This document shows, piece after piece, positions 1-6,063 of a DNA stretch of 12,710 bases. The notes beneath the pieces are model-generated. The model saw only the letters and a program-made list of their open reading frames with translations. It searched no databases and was not told the origin of the DNA. The stretch is from Pseudomonadota bacterium (GTDB taxonomy: Bacteria; Pseudomonadota; Gammaproteobacteria; Steroidobacterales; Woeseiaceae). Both the position numbers and the translations under genes were made by a program. Within the stretch, counting starts at the first letter, position 1; each line of letters starts with the position of its first letter. The stretch is taken from contig JAKSCZ010000431.1 in assembly GCA_022360335.1 (NCBI GenBank), positions 1 through 12,710 of the forward strand. Direction: 5' to 3'.

Positions 1-1
1 C

Positions 2-640
2 GCCGGTCGCGCCGAAGACATCAAGGGCCGTGTCGACCAGATCAACGCCGAGATCGCAGAGTCCACGTCGGATTACGACAAGGAGAAGCTGCAGGAGCGC
101 GTCGCCAAGCTGTCGGGCGGTGTCGCCGTCATCAAGGTCGGTGCTGCGACGGAAGTCGAGATGAAGGAAAAGAAAGCAGGCGTCGAGGACGCACTGCACG
201 CCACGCGCGCCGCGGTCGAAGAAGGCGTCGTCGCGGGTGGCGGCGTTGCCCTGATCCGTGCCGTTGCCGCGATCGACGGGCTGGAAGGCGACAACGACGA
301 CCAGAACGTCGGCATCTCGATCCTGAAGCGTGCGGTCGAAGAACCGCTCAGGCAGATCGTGCGCAACGCCGGCGGTGACGCGAGCGTCGTGCTGAACGCC
401 GTTGCCGAAGGCAAGGGCGACTTCGGTTACAACGCCGCAACGGGCGAGTACGGCGACATGATCGCCGAGGGCATCCTGGACCCGACCAAGGTCACGCGTT
501 ACGCGCTGCAGAACGCGGCCAGCGTTTCCGGCCTGCTCCTGACGACGGAGGCCATGGTTGCCGACGCGCCGAAGGAAGAGGCGGCGGCCCCGCCGATGCC
601 GGACATGGGCGGTATGGGAGGCATGGGCGGCATGATGTAG
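2..640 (+). CDS. groEL: Chaperonin GroEL (Hsp60), C-terminal part
   Basis: This is the 3' part of a group I chaperonin gene, cut by the left edge; 212 residues and the stop are present, against about 545 in the whole family. GroEL forms the cytoplasmic double-ring ATPase that folds proteins with GroES. The visible part covers the end of the apical domain, the second intermediate segment and the second equatorial segment. Recognisable signatures are GGVAVIKVGAATEVEMKEKK, then VEDALHATRAAVEEG, which carries the Asp known to activate the ATP-hydrolysing water (D398 in E. coli), then VVAGGGVAL. The tail is the typical Gly/Met-rich end, GGMGGMGGMM, which projects into the cavity. A repeat and a strong terminator follow, so groEL is the last gene of its transcript; groES would be expected upstream, outside the window. 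The identification is secure. Confidence 0.98.
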   Translation, partial: AGRAEDIKGRVDQINAEIAESTSDYDKEKLQERVAKLSGGVAVIKVGAATEVEMKEKKAGVEDALHATRAAVEEGVVAGGGVALIRAVAAIDGLEGDNDDQNVGISILKRAVEEPLRQIVRNAGGDASVVLNAVAEGKGDFGYNAATGEYGDMIAEGILDPTKVTRYALQNAASVSGLLLTTEAMVADAPKEEAAAPPMPDMGGMGGMGGMM

Positions 641-653
641 GCCGTACCTCCCC

Positions 654-746
654 GTAGGAGCGGCTTCAGCCGCGATTCGTAGAAGCGGCTTCAGCCGCGA
701 TTCGGGCCTGAAGGCCCTCCTACAATTGAAGGCCCTCCTGCAATTG
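654..746. repeat. Duplicated REP-like palindromic element
   Basis: The core unit (679-723) has near-inverted ends, GTAGAAG and CTCCTAC, around two small hairpins: CGGCT/AGCCG (686-697) and GGGCCT/AGGCCC (704-717). It resembles the GTAGGAG-ended intergenic palindromes scattered through many gammaproteobacterial genomes. Both sides have grown by tandem duplication. The left 25 bases are duplicated (654-678 and 679-703, one mismatch). The right 18 bases are also duplicated (710-727 and 728-745, one mismatch), leaving CAATTG at 723-728 and 741-746. The element lies between the groEL stop and its terminator, so it is transcribed into the groEL 3' UTR. A related, degenerate half-copy lies just upstream of ileS. 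Confidence 0.8.
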
Positions 747-753
747 ATGTACC

Positions 754-781
754 AAAAGCCCGGCCTCGCGCCGGGCTTTTT
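754..781 (+). terminator. Intrinsic terminator after groEL
   Basis: A perfect 7-bp GC stem, GCCCGGC (758-764) and GCCGGGC (770-776), closes a 5-base loop. It is preceded by AAAA and followed by five T residues, so the A and T runs extend the stem. This is a textbook rho-independent terminator for groEL. The A run on the left could also let it work on the opposite strand. Confidence 0.92.
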
Positions 782-934
782 CTATTGGGGACGATACTGG
801 TCGTTCCGGCAACGCAGATGCTGCTGAACGGAATACGAGACTTCGTTTCGACGCTGTGATGGTATTCTTGACCGTCCCTGGTCACCGGACGGCCGCCCCG
901 GGCAGGCAAGTCCGCAACGGGCGGCCCGAAAGAA

Positions 935-2767
935 GTGCAGTCGTTGACGCCTGACAGCCACGGCATCGCCGTGCTTCTGCTCATCGTCGTCGCGCTGATT
1001 CTGTTCACGCGACGCCGCTTGCCGCTGGAATCGTCCAGCCTCGCCGTGCTCGTCGTGCTTGCCGTCGGCTTCGAACTGTTCCCCTACGACGTCCGCGGCG
1101 AGGTACTCGAGGCGGCCGACTTTCTCCACGGTTTCGGCCACGAGGCGCTCGTGGCCATTTGCTCGCTCGTTCTCATCGGCAAGGCGCTGGAAACGACCGG
1201 CGCCCTGCAACCGCTGGCACGACTCGTCGCCGGCATGATGGCTTCGCGACCGCGGATCGCGTTGCTGCTGATGTTGTTGATGGTCGCGACCGCAAGCGCC
1301 TTCGTCAACGACACGCCGATCGTCGTGCTCATGATTCCGGTGATCGTCGGCGTTGCGGTCGGCAGCGGCTTGCCGCTGTCCTCGATGCTGCTGCCGATGG
1401 GCCTGGCCACGATCATCGGCGGCATGACGACGACGATCGGAACGTCGACCAATCTGCTGGTCAGCAGCATCGGCAGGGAAATGGGCGCCGCCGACATCGG
1501 CATGTTCGACTTCGTCCTTCCCGCCGTTATCGTCGGCGTCGTCGGCATCCTGTTCGTCTGGCTCGTCGCGCCGCGCATCCTGCCGAACCGCTCGCTGCCG
1601 ATGGAGGAGGAGTCGCACCGGATGTTCTCGGCCGAACTGCACATCACCGACGAGTCCCCGGCGGCCGGCAGGTACTTGTCGGACGTGCTGGCCATGACGG
1701 AAGGCGAGATGCGGGTGGAGCGTATACAGAGGGGCGATACGCTCGAGCTGGCACGACTGCCGAGTCTCGTCATTCAGTCGGGCGACCGCCTGCTGGTGCG
1801 GGACAATCCCGGCAATCTGAAGCGATTCGAACGCAAGCTCGGGGCGACGTTCGTGGACGATAACCGGGACGGGGGCGAACGTGAGGAACTGCTGGCCGAG
1901 GTCGTCGTCACTCAGGACTCGCCGCTGTATCGACGGTCGCTCACGGATGCGGACCTGGCAACCGGCGTCGACGTGGTCCCGATCGCCGTTCACCGCAGCC
2001 ACCTGTCGCGAAACGTCGTGCGGCACGGCATCGAGAACCTGCGCCTGCGAACCGGCGACGTACTGCTGCTGCAGGGAACGCGCGCCGCGATGGAGGTCCT
2101 GCGCGAATCCAGCCGGCTGCTGGTGCTGGACGGATCCATCGACCTGCCGCCGAGAGGCCATTCGGGACGCGCTCTCGCGGTACTGGCCATGGTGGTTCTG
2201 TCGGCCGCCGCCGGATTGCTGCCGATCGCCGTGAGCGCCCTGATCGGCGTCGGCCTGATGATCGCCCTGAAATGCCTGACATGGCGCGACGCGCGAGCCG
2301 CCGTGCCCGTGTCCGTCATCATGCTGATCGTTGCGAGCCTCGGGCTGGGCAAGGCGCTGGTGGCGACCGGAATGGCGGAGTACGTCGCAGGGGCTTTCGT
2401 CAATGCGGCGGAGGATCTCCCGGCGCCGGTTATCCTGAGTCTTTTCCTGCTGACGATGGCGGTGCTGACGAATATCGTGTCAAATAACGCGGCGGCCGTG
2501 ATCGGGACGCCGATTGCCGTCGCGACGTCGCAGCAACTCGGCGCCGATCCGATGCCGTTCCTGCTGGCCGTATTGTTCGGGGCGAATATGAGTTTTGTCA
2601 CGCCGTTCGGCTACCAGACGAATCTGCTGATCCTCAATGCCGGCAACTACCGGGTCATGGATTTCGTCAAGGTCGGACTGCCGCTCGCCCTCGTCATGTG
2701 GCTGGGTTTCTCGATCGTATTGCCCCTGATGTACGAGCTGACGGGGTTCCAGACCGGAGAATCATGA
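935..2767 (+). CDS. SLC13/DASS-family anion permease with two RCK-C-like domains
   Basis: The 610-residue inner-membrane protein has the two-halves architecture of the divalent anion:Na+ symporter (SLC13, CitM/ArsB-like) superfamily. The N-terminal half has several hydrophobic helices with an NDTPIV motif near residue 125 and GTSTNLL near 170, the Ser-Asn-Thr-type substrate/sodium motif of the family. The C-terminal half repeats the pattern with NNAAAV near 517 and TPFGYQTNLL near 556. The cytoplasmic loop between the halves holds two RCK-C (TrkA-C)-like domains, about 232-306 and 317-398, a layout common in bacterial sulfate/thiosulfate/dicarboxylate permeases. The substrate cannot be read from the sequence. 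The start is a GTG; no strong Shine-Dalgarno precedes it, so an alternative TTG start at 944 is possible. The stop overlaps the start of the next gene, implying translational coupling. An in-frame shift of the start would not change the call. Confidence 0.9.
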   Translation: MQSLTPDSHGIAVLLLIVVALILFTRRRLPLESSSLAVLVVLAVGFELFPYDVRGEVLEAADFLHGFGHEALVAICSLVLIGKALETTGALQPLARLVAGMMASRPRIALLLMLLMVATASAFVNDTPIVVLMIPVIVGVAVGSGLPLSSMLLPMGLATIIGGMTTTIGTSTNLLVSSIGREMGAADIGMFDFVLPAVIVGVVGILFVWLVAPRILPNRSLPMEEESHRMFSAELHITDESPAAGRYLSDVLAMTEGEMRVERIQRGDTLELARLPSLVIQSGDRLLVRDNPGNLKRFERKLGATFVDDNRDGGEREELLAEVVVTQDSPLYRRSLTDADLATGVDVVPIAVHRSHLSRNVVRHGIENLRLRTGDVLLLQGTRAAMEVLRESSRLLVLDGSIDLPPRGHSGRALAVLAMVVLSAAAGLLPIAVSALIGVGLMIALKCLTWRDARAAVPVSVIMLIVASLGLGKALVATGMAEYVAGAFVNAAEDLPAPVILSLFLLTMAVLTNIVSNNAAAVIGTPIAVATSQQLGADPMPFLLAVLFGANMSFVTPFGYQTNLLILNAGNYRVMDFVKVGLPLALVMWLGFSIVLPLMYELTGFQTGES

Positions 2768-3999
2768 TGCACGTCTTCGTAACGGCGGTCGCCGTTGCCC
2801 TGGTTGTCTCTTTCCTGTGTTCCATTTTCGAATCGGTGCTCCTGTCGATCAGCCGTGCCCAGGTCGAGGTGCTGGTCGAGAAGGGGAAGGCGTCGGGCCG
2901 CATACTCAAGGCCTTCAAGGAGCGCATCGACATACCGATTTCGGCGATCCTGATTACCAACACGGCGGCGCACACGATCGGCACGGCCGTGGCCGGCGCG
3001 AGTTACTCGCAGGTTTTCGACCCCGAGACGCTGTGGATTTTCACGCTCGTGTTCACGGTCGCCGTGCTGCTGTTTACCGAGATCATCCCGAAAACGCTCG
3101 GCGTCGCCTATGCGAAACGGCTGGCGAAGCCCGTCGCCTACGGCATCCGGGCGCTCGCTGTCCTGCTGCGCCCGCTCGTGCTCGCGAGCGAAGCGATCTC
3201 GAAGTCGATTCGTGGCGGCCAGCAGGGACCGGTGACGTCCCTCGACGAGATCCGTCTGCTCGCGACGATCGGGCACAGCGAGGGTGTCGTCGCGCGGCAC
3301 ACCGCCGAGATGATCGTCGGCGCGTCGGAGCTCAGGAAGCTGTCGGCTACCAACGTCATGGTGCCGCGACAAGAGGTCGCCTACCTGTCGCACGACGACA
3401 GTCCGGCCGACGTCCTGAAGACGATCGGCGAATCCGGATTCAGCCGGTTCCCGTACTCACCGAGCGGAGACCTCGACGAGGTCGTCGGTGTCGTCTTTGC
3501 GAAGGAAATCCTGTCTCAGCTCACGGGCGAGGCGCCGGCCAGGATCGGGTGGCAGCACCTGGTCCACGAACCGATCGTCGTGCCGGAAACGGTTGCGCTC
3601 GACTCGCTGCTGCGCACCTTTCGCCAGACACGCCGCCACATGGCGCTGATCGTCGACGAGTACGGCGATTTTCAGGGCATCGTAACGCTCGAGGACGTGA
3701 TCGAAGAGGTCGTCGGCGATATCTTCGACGAATCGGACCTGCCGAGCGAGGACCTGTGGCAACGACCGGACGGCACGATACGGGCGTTCGGGACGGCCGA
3801 GCTGCACCGGGTCTGCCGCATGCTCGACGTCGACATGCCGAAGGACGCGGAGGTCGCGACGGTCGGCGGGCTGATCTCGGAGCGGCTCGGGCGCATACCG
3901 GTCACGGGCGATGCGCTCGAGTGGCGCGGCTACCGGTTTGCCGTCGTATCGGCCGGCAGCCGCGGCGTCGACCTCGTGTCGATCGCGAAGATCGACTAG
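2764..3999 (+). CDS. CNNM/CorC (HlyC)-type membrane protein with CBS pair
   Basis: This 411-residue protein has the three parts of the CNNM/CorB family. First is a DUF21-type membrane domain, about residues 1-150, with the hallmark TEIIPKTLG (PKT at 109-111). A CBS-domain pair follows, about 180-325, opening with VMVPR at 198-202 and closing with the highly conserved VDEYGDFQGIVTLEDVIEEV segment from 297. The C-terminal CorC_HlyC domain is about 335-411. The family is linked to Mg2+/Co2+ efflux or resistance, with ATP-Mg binding by the CBS module; some members carry the older name hemolysin-like. The first ATG of an ATGATG overlaps the TGA of the permease gene by 4 bases. GGAG at 2756-2759 is 4 bases from the first ATG and 7 from the second, so the second ATG (2767) may be the actual start. 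The stop shares CTAG with the convergent htpX stop. Confidence 0.92.
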   Translation: MMHVFVTAVAVALVVSFLCSIFESVLLSISRAQVEVLVEKGKASGRILKAFKERIDIPISAILITNTAAHTIGTAVAGASYSQVFDPETLWIFTLVFTVAVLLFTEIIPKTLGVAYAKRLAKPVAYGIRALAVLLRPLVLASEAISKSIRGGQQGPVTSLDEIRLLATIGHSEGVVARHTAEMIVGASELRKLSATNVMVPRQEVAYLSHDDSPADVLKTIGESGFSRFPYSPSGDLDEVVGVVFAKEILSQLTGEAPARIGWQHLVHEPIVVPETVALDSLLRTFRQTRRHMALIVDEYGDFQGIVTLEDVIEEVVGDIFDESDLPSEDLWQRPDGTIRAFGTAELHRVCRMLDVDMPKDAEVATVGGLISERLGRIPVTGDALEWRGYRFAVVSAGSRGVDLVSIAKID

Positions 4000-4877
4000 C
4001 CGCGCTGCAGCGCCTCGATACGTTCTTCGATGGGCGGATGGCTCATAAAGAGCTTGCGCAGGCCCGCGCCGCGCGCCCCCGAAATTCCGAACGCGGCGAG
4101 CTGCTCCGGAAGCTGCGCCGGCGCACCGCGTTGCAGTCGAGCCAGCGCCCGCACCATCGGCTGCGTCCCGTTGAGCCGGGCGGAGCCGGCGTCGGCCCGG
4201 AATTCGCGCTGCCTCGAGACCCACATGACGATGACGCTCGCGAGAATACCGAGGACCACCTGGGCGACGAGTACGGAGACGAAGTAGCCAAGCCCGTGTC
4301 CCGATTCGTTGCGCAGCACGACGCGGTCGACGACGTGGCCGACGACGCGCGACAGGAAGATGACGAAGGTATTGACGACGCCCTGCACGAGCGTCAGCGT
4401 TACCATGTCTCCGTTCGCGACGTGCGAGATCTCGTGGGCGAGGACGGCCTCGACCTCATCGCGCGGCATGCCCTGCAGGAGTCCGGTGCTGACCGCGACG
4501 AGCGCGTTGTTGCGGCGCGCTCCGGTCGCGAACGCGTTCATGTCGGGCGCCGGGTAGATCGCGACTTCCGGGGGCTCGATACCCGCCTGGCGAGCCTGGC
4601 GGTTGACGACGCCGACGAGCCAGGACTCGATCTCGTTGCGCGGCTGTACGATGACCTGCGCGCCGGTCGATCGCTTGGCCATCCATTTCGATATTGCGAG
4701 CGAAATGAACGCGCCGCCGAAGCCGATGACGAGCGACAGGACGAGCAGGGCCTCGTAATTCAGACCGGCGCCCGACTCGTCGAGGATCCGGTCTACGCCG
4801 AGCAGGCGCAGCACGATGCTGAGGACCAGTATGACCGCCAGGTTGGTGGCGAGAAACAGGGCGATTCGCTTGAGCAT
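3996..4877 (-). CDS. htpX: Membrane zinc metalloprotease HtpX
   Basis: At 293 residues this equals the length of E. coli HtpX, the inner-membrane M48 protease that degrades misfolded membrane proteins alongside FtsH. Hydrophobic helices occur at the N terminus (two in the first 70 residues) and after the active site (two). The zinc-binding motif is HEISH at 148-152, in the context VLAHEISHVANGD. The third zinc ligand is probably the Glu of REFRADAGSARL, which is also family-typical. The C-terminal MSHPPIEERIEALQRG is diagnostic. I placed the start at the ATG matching the family N terminus (MLKRIALFLATN); the open frame extends upstream, but that extension is not HtpX-like. The stop overlaps the convergent upstream-operon stop by 4 bases. 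A sigma32-like promoter lies about 40 bases upstream, in keeping with heat-shock control of htpX in E. coli. Confidence 0.97.
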   Translation of the reverse strand: MLKRIALFLATNLAVILVLSIVLRLLGVDRILDESGAGLNYEALLVLSLVIGFGGAFISLAISKWMAKRSTGAQVIVQPRNEIESWLVGVVNRQARQAGIEPPEVAIYPAPDMNAFATGARRNNALVAVSTGLLQGMPRDEVEAVLAHEISHVANGDMVTLTLVQGVVNTFVIFLSRVVGHVVDRVVLRNESGHGLGYFVSVLVAQVVLGILASVIVMWVSRQREFRADAGSARLNGTQPMVRALARLQRGAPAQLPEQLAAFGISGARGAGLRKLFMSHPPIEERIEALQRG

Positions 4878-4917
4878 GCAATGACTCCGGGGTTGCGGCC
4901 AGGCAGTATTAGACCCG

Positions 4918-4946
4918 ATTTTGGGCCCGGGTTTCCGAATTTCAAG
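4918..4946 (-). promoter_or_regulatory. Sigma32-like promoter of htpX
   Basis: On the minus strand, CTTGAA (4946-4941) is an exact match to the sigma32 -35 core. After a 15-base spacer comes CCCAAAAT (4925-4918), close to the CCCCATNT -10 consensus. It ends about 40 bases before the htpX ATG. In E. coli htpX belongs to the sigma32 regulon, so the match is biologically sensible. It remains a motif call only. Confidence 0.5.
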
Positions 4947-4998
4947 CGCCCGCGTTTCGCGCAGGGGCCGGAATCCTGTCAATGCGCGGAATACCGAA

Positions 4999-5026
4999 TT
5001 GTCGGCTTCCCGGCAAGGCGTATAAA
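4999..5026 (+). promoter_or_regulatory. Possible sigma70 promoter of the mini small heat-shock gene
   Basis: TTGTCG (4999-5004, 4 of 6 consensus bases) and TATAAA (5021-5026, 5 of 6) are separated by 16 bases. Transcription would start near 5033, which is the first base of the leader hairpin at 5033-5052. No convincing sigma32 motif is seen on this strand. Confidence 0.4.
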
Positions 5027-5032
5027 CGATCT

Positions 5033-5052
5033 GCCGGCACAGGAGTGCCGGC
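5033..5052 (+). other. Leader hairpin with AGGA loop
   Basis: GCCGGCAC (5033-5040) and GTGCCGGC (5045-5052) form a perfect 8-bp stem with an AGGA tetraloop. It ends 10 bases before the Shine-Dalgarno sequence. If transcription starts near 5033, the mRNA would begin with this stem, as 5'-stabilising hairpins do. It does not sequester the Shine-Dalgarno, so it is not an obvious ROSE or fourU thermometer. Confidence 0.5.
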
Positions 5053-5062
5053 CGAGTACGGG

Positions 5063-5072
5063 AAGGAGGTGA
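5063..5072 (+). promoter_or_regulatory. Full-length Shine-Dalgarno AAGGAGGTGA
   Basis: Ten bases match the anti-Shine-Dalgarno 3' end of 16S rRNA without a mismatch, five bases before the ATG at 5078. This is by far the strongest ribosome binding site in the window. It fixes the start of the short gene and argues that the gene is expressed. Confidence 0.85.
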
Positions 5073-5077
5073 GTCGA

Positions 5078-5323
5078 ATGTCAATTCTGCGCAAATTCGA
5101 GCCCCGCAACAGGGCGATTGACGTAAGACGGACTGTGCCTCTCTCCCGCAGCATGGAGGACTTCTATCGGCACGAAATGGGCTACGGCAAACTCATGAGA
5201 GCGGTCGCCCTGCCCTTCGAAGTGGACCACGACAAAATCCACGCCGAACTGAAGGAAGGTATCCTGACCGTCACGCTTCCGAAAATCCGGGTGGCGGAAA
5301 GACACACAGTGAAAGTTGCCTGA
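5078..5323 (+). CDS. Truncated small heat-shock protein (Hsp20-like), 81 residues
   Basis: The C-terminal half reads like the end of a bacterial Hsp20/alpha-crystallin protein: a YGKLMRAVALPFEVDHDKI strand region, then AELKEGILTVTLPK (the conserved G-(I/V)-L-T-(V/I)-x-L-P-K strand), then a VKVA tail. The N-terminal MSILRKFEPRN also resembles normal Hsp20 starts. Between them, at about residues 30-36, roughly 60 residues of the usual alpha-crystallin domain (its first strands) are absent; normal family members have about 140-160 residues. Small heat-shock proteins hold unfolding proteins in the cytoplasm. Whether this version can dimerise or bind clients is unclear. No frameshift explains the shortness, since the DNA between start and stop is itself too short. 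It has a perfect Shine-Dalgarno, a leader hairpin and its own terminator, so it looks like a functional short gene or a recent internal deletion. Confidence 0.75.
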   Translation: MSILRKFEPRNRAIDVRRTVPLSRSMEDFYRHEMGYGKLMRAVALPFEVDHDKIHAELKEGILTVTLPKIRVAERHTVKVA

Positions 5324-5345
5324 CGAAGTAGCTGTGTCGAGACTG

Positions 5346-5378
5346 CCGGGGCGACCAGCCATGGCCGCCCCGGTTTTT
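5346..5378 (+). terminator. Intrinsic terminator after the small heat-shock gene
   Basis: CCGGGGCG (5346-5353) pairs with CGCCCCGG (5366-5373), with a small internal GCCATGGC palindrome in the loop, followed by TTTTT (5374-5378). It lies 22 bases after the stop. The T run abuts or overlaps the left edge of the repeat element that starts at 5377. Confidence 0.88.
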
Positions 5379-5473
5379 AAGGAGATAAGGGACAGTTACC
5401 TTATCTCCGCCGTCTCGTCGCCACTGGTTCGAGTAGCAGCCGGAGATAAGGTAACTGTCCCTTATCTCCTTAA
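5377..5473. repeat. Two-hairpin GGGACAGTTACC element, copy 1
   Basis: Two perfectly inverted 32-base arms (5377-5408 and 5442-5473) flank a 33-base unique spacer. Each arm is itself a hairpin: stem GGAGATAA/TTATCTCC with the 12-base loop GGGACAGTTACC (5389-5400) or its complement (5450-5461). The two loops are therefore mutually complementary. The design recalls paired REP (BIME-like) units moved in trans by REP-associated (RAYT, Y1-type) transposases; GGGACAG-type repeats of this style occur in many proteobacteria, though that is from memory. The right arm encodes the end of msrQ. No target duplication is evident. Confidence 0.85.
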
Positions 5474-6058
5474 CTGGCCCCGAACTCGCAGTCCCAGCAG
5501 TACCGCCAGGATCGCCGCATGGAAAAGCGGCTCTGCGATGTCCTGTTTGACCTGCCACCAGTAGTGCCAGACGCCCAGGATCGCCGCAACGTACGCCATG
5601 TTGTGCAGAGACTGCCAGCGCCGCCCGAGGCGCCGGCGCATGCCGTCGGTCGACGTCAGGGCCAGAGCCGTCAGCAGCAGCAGGGCGAGGACGCCGATCG
5701 CGATGAACGGCCGCTCGGCGACGTCCTCGAGAATCGCCGGCCAGAGCAGGCCCTGGTCGAGAATCAGCCAGGTCAGAAAGTGCATCAGGACGTAGAAGAA
5801 CGCGAACAGCCCCAGCATGCGGCGAAAGCCCTGCATCCAGTGCCGGCCCGTCAGGCGGCGCAGCGGCGTGACGGCCAGCGTGATCAACAGGAATCGCAGC
5901 GACCAGTTACCGAAGCGGTCGATGATCGCCTCGATCGGGTTCGCTCCCAGGCTGCCCGTGATCCCGAAGGTGTCGCCGACGACGAGTGCGAACGGCGCCA
6001 GACACGCGAGGAAGACCAGCGGCTTCCAGACGAGCCGTATCTGCGTGAGCGTGTCCAC
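5462..6058 (-). CDS. msrQ: MsrQ, heme-containing membrane subunit of the methionine sulfoxide reductase
   Basis: At 198 residues this is the size of MsrQ (YedZ), the inner-membrane b-type cytochrome that passes electrons from the respiratory chain to periplasmic MsrP. Five to six hydrophobic helices are visible. Conserved features include LRFLLITLAVTPLR near 54-67, RRMLGLFAFFYVLMH ending in His93, and SLHNMAYVAAILGVWH with His152 and His165; these histidines are the likely heme ligands. The start is a GTG six bases beyond the msrP stop, so translation is probably coupled. The last three codons (L-R-R) and the TAA stop lie inside the repeat element 5377-5473, so the natural C terminus has been replaced or extended by the repeat. 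The functional core is unaffected. Confidence 0.95.
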   Translation of the reverse strand: MDTLTQIRLVWKPLVFLACLAPFALVVGDTFGITGSLGANPIEAIIDRFGNWSLRFLLITLAVTPLRRLTGRHWMQGFRRMLGLFAFFYVLMHFLTWLILDQGLLWPAILEDVAERPFIAIGVLALLLLTALALTSTDGMRRRLGRRWQSLHNMAYVAAILGVWHYWWQVKQDIAEPLFHAAILAVLLGLRVRGQLRR

Positions 6059-6063
6059 GTCGC

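Noticed and set aside
782..2161. A 459-codon minus-strand open frame opposite the SLC13 permease
   Set aside because: The protein is rich in Gln, Arg, Asp and His without hydrophobic core or motifs, and it runs antisense to a well-supported gene.
2817..5072. A very long plus-strand open frame across the CNNM gene and opposite htpX
   Set aside because: Its translation is low-complexity Arg/Asp/Gly-rich with no domain, and both real genes in other frames have clear family motifs. It is a GC-bias shadow.
5033..5072. RNA thermometer (ROSE or fourU) in the heat-shock leader
   Set aside because: The hairpin is fully paired within itself by GC bases and leaves the Shine-Dalgarno free; no U-rich strand complementary to it is seen.
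5078..5323. A frameshifted full-length small heat-shock gene
   Set aside because: The DNA between the N-terminal and C-terminal homologous parts is too short to hold the missing residues in any frame, so a deletion or a natively short gene is the only explanation.
5377..5473. CRISPR or attachment site
   Set aside because: There are only two inverted arms and one spacer, with no direct repeats, no cas genes and no integrase nearby.
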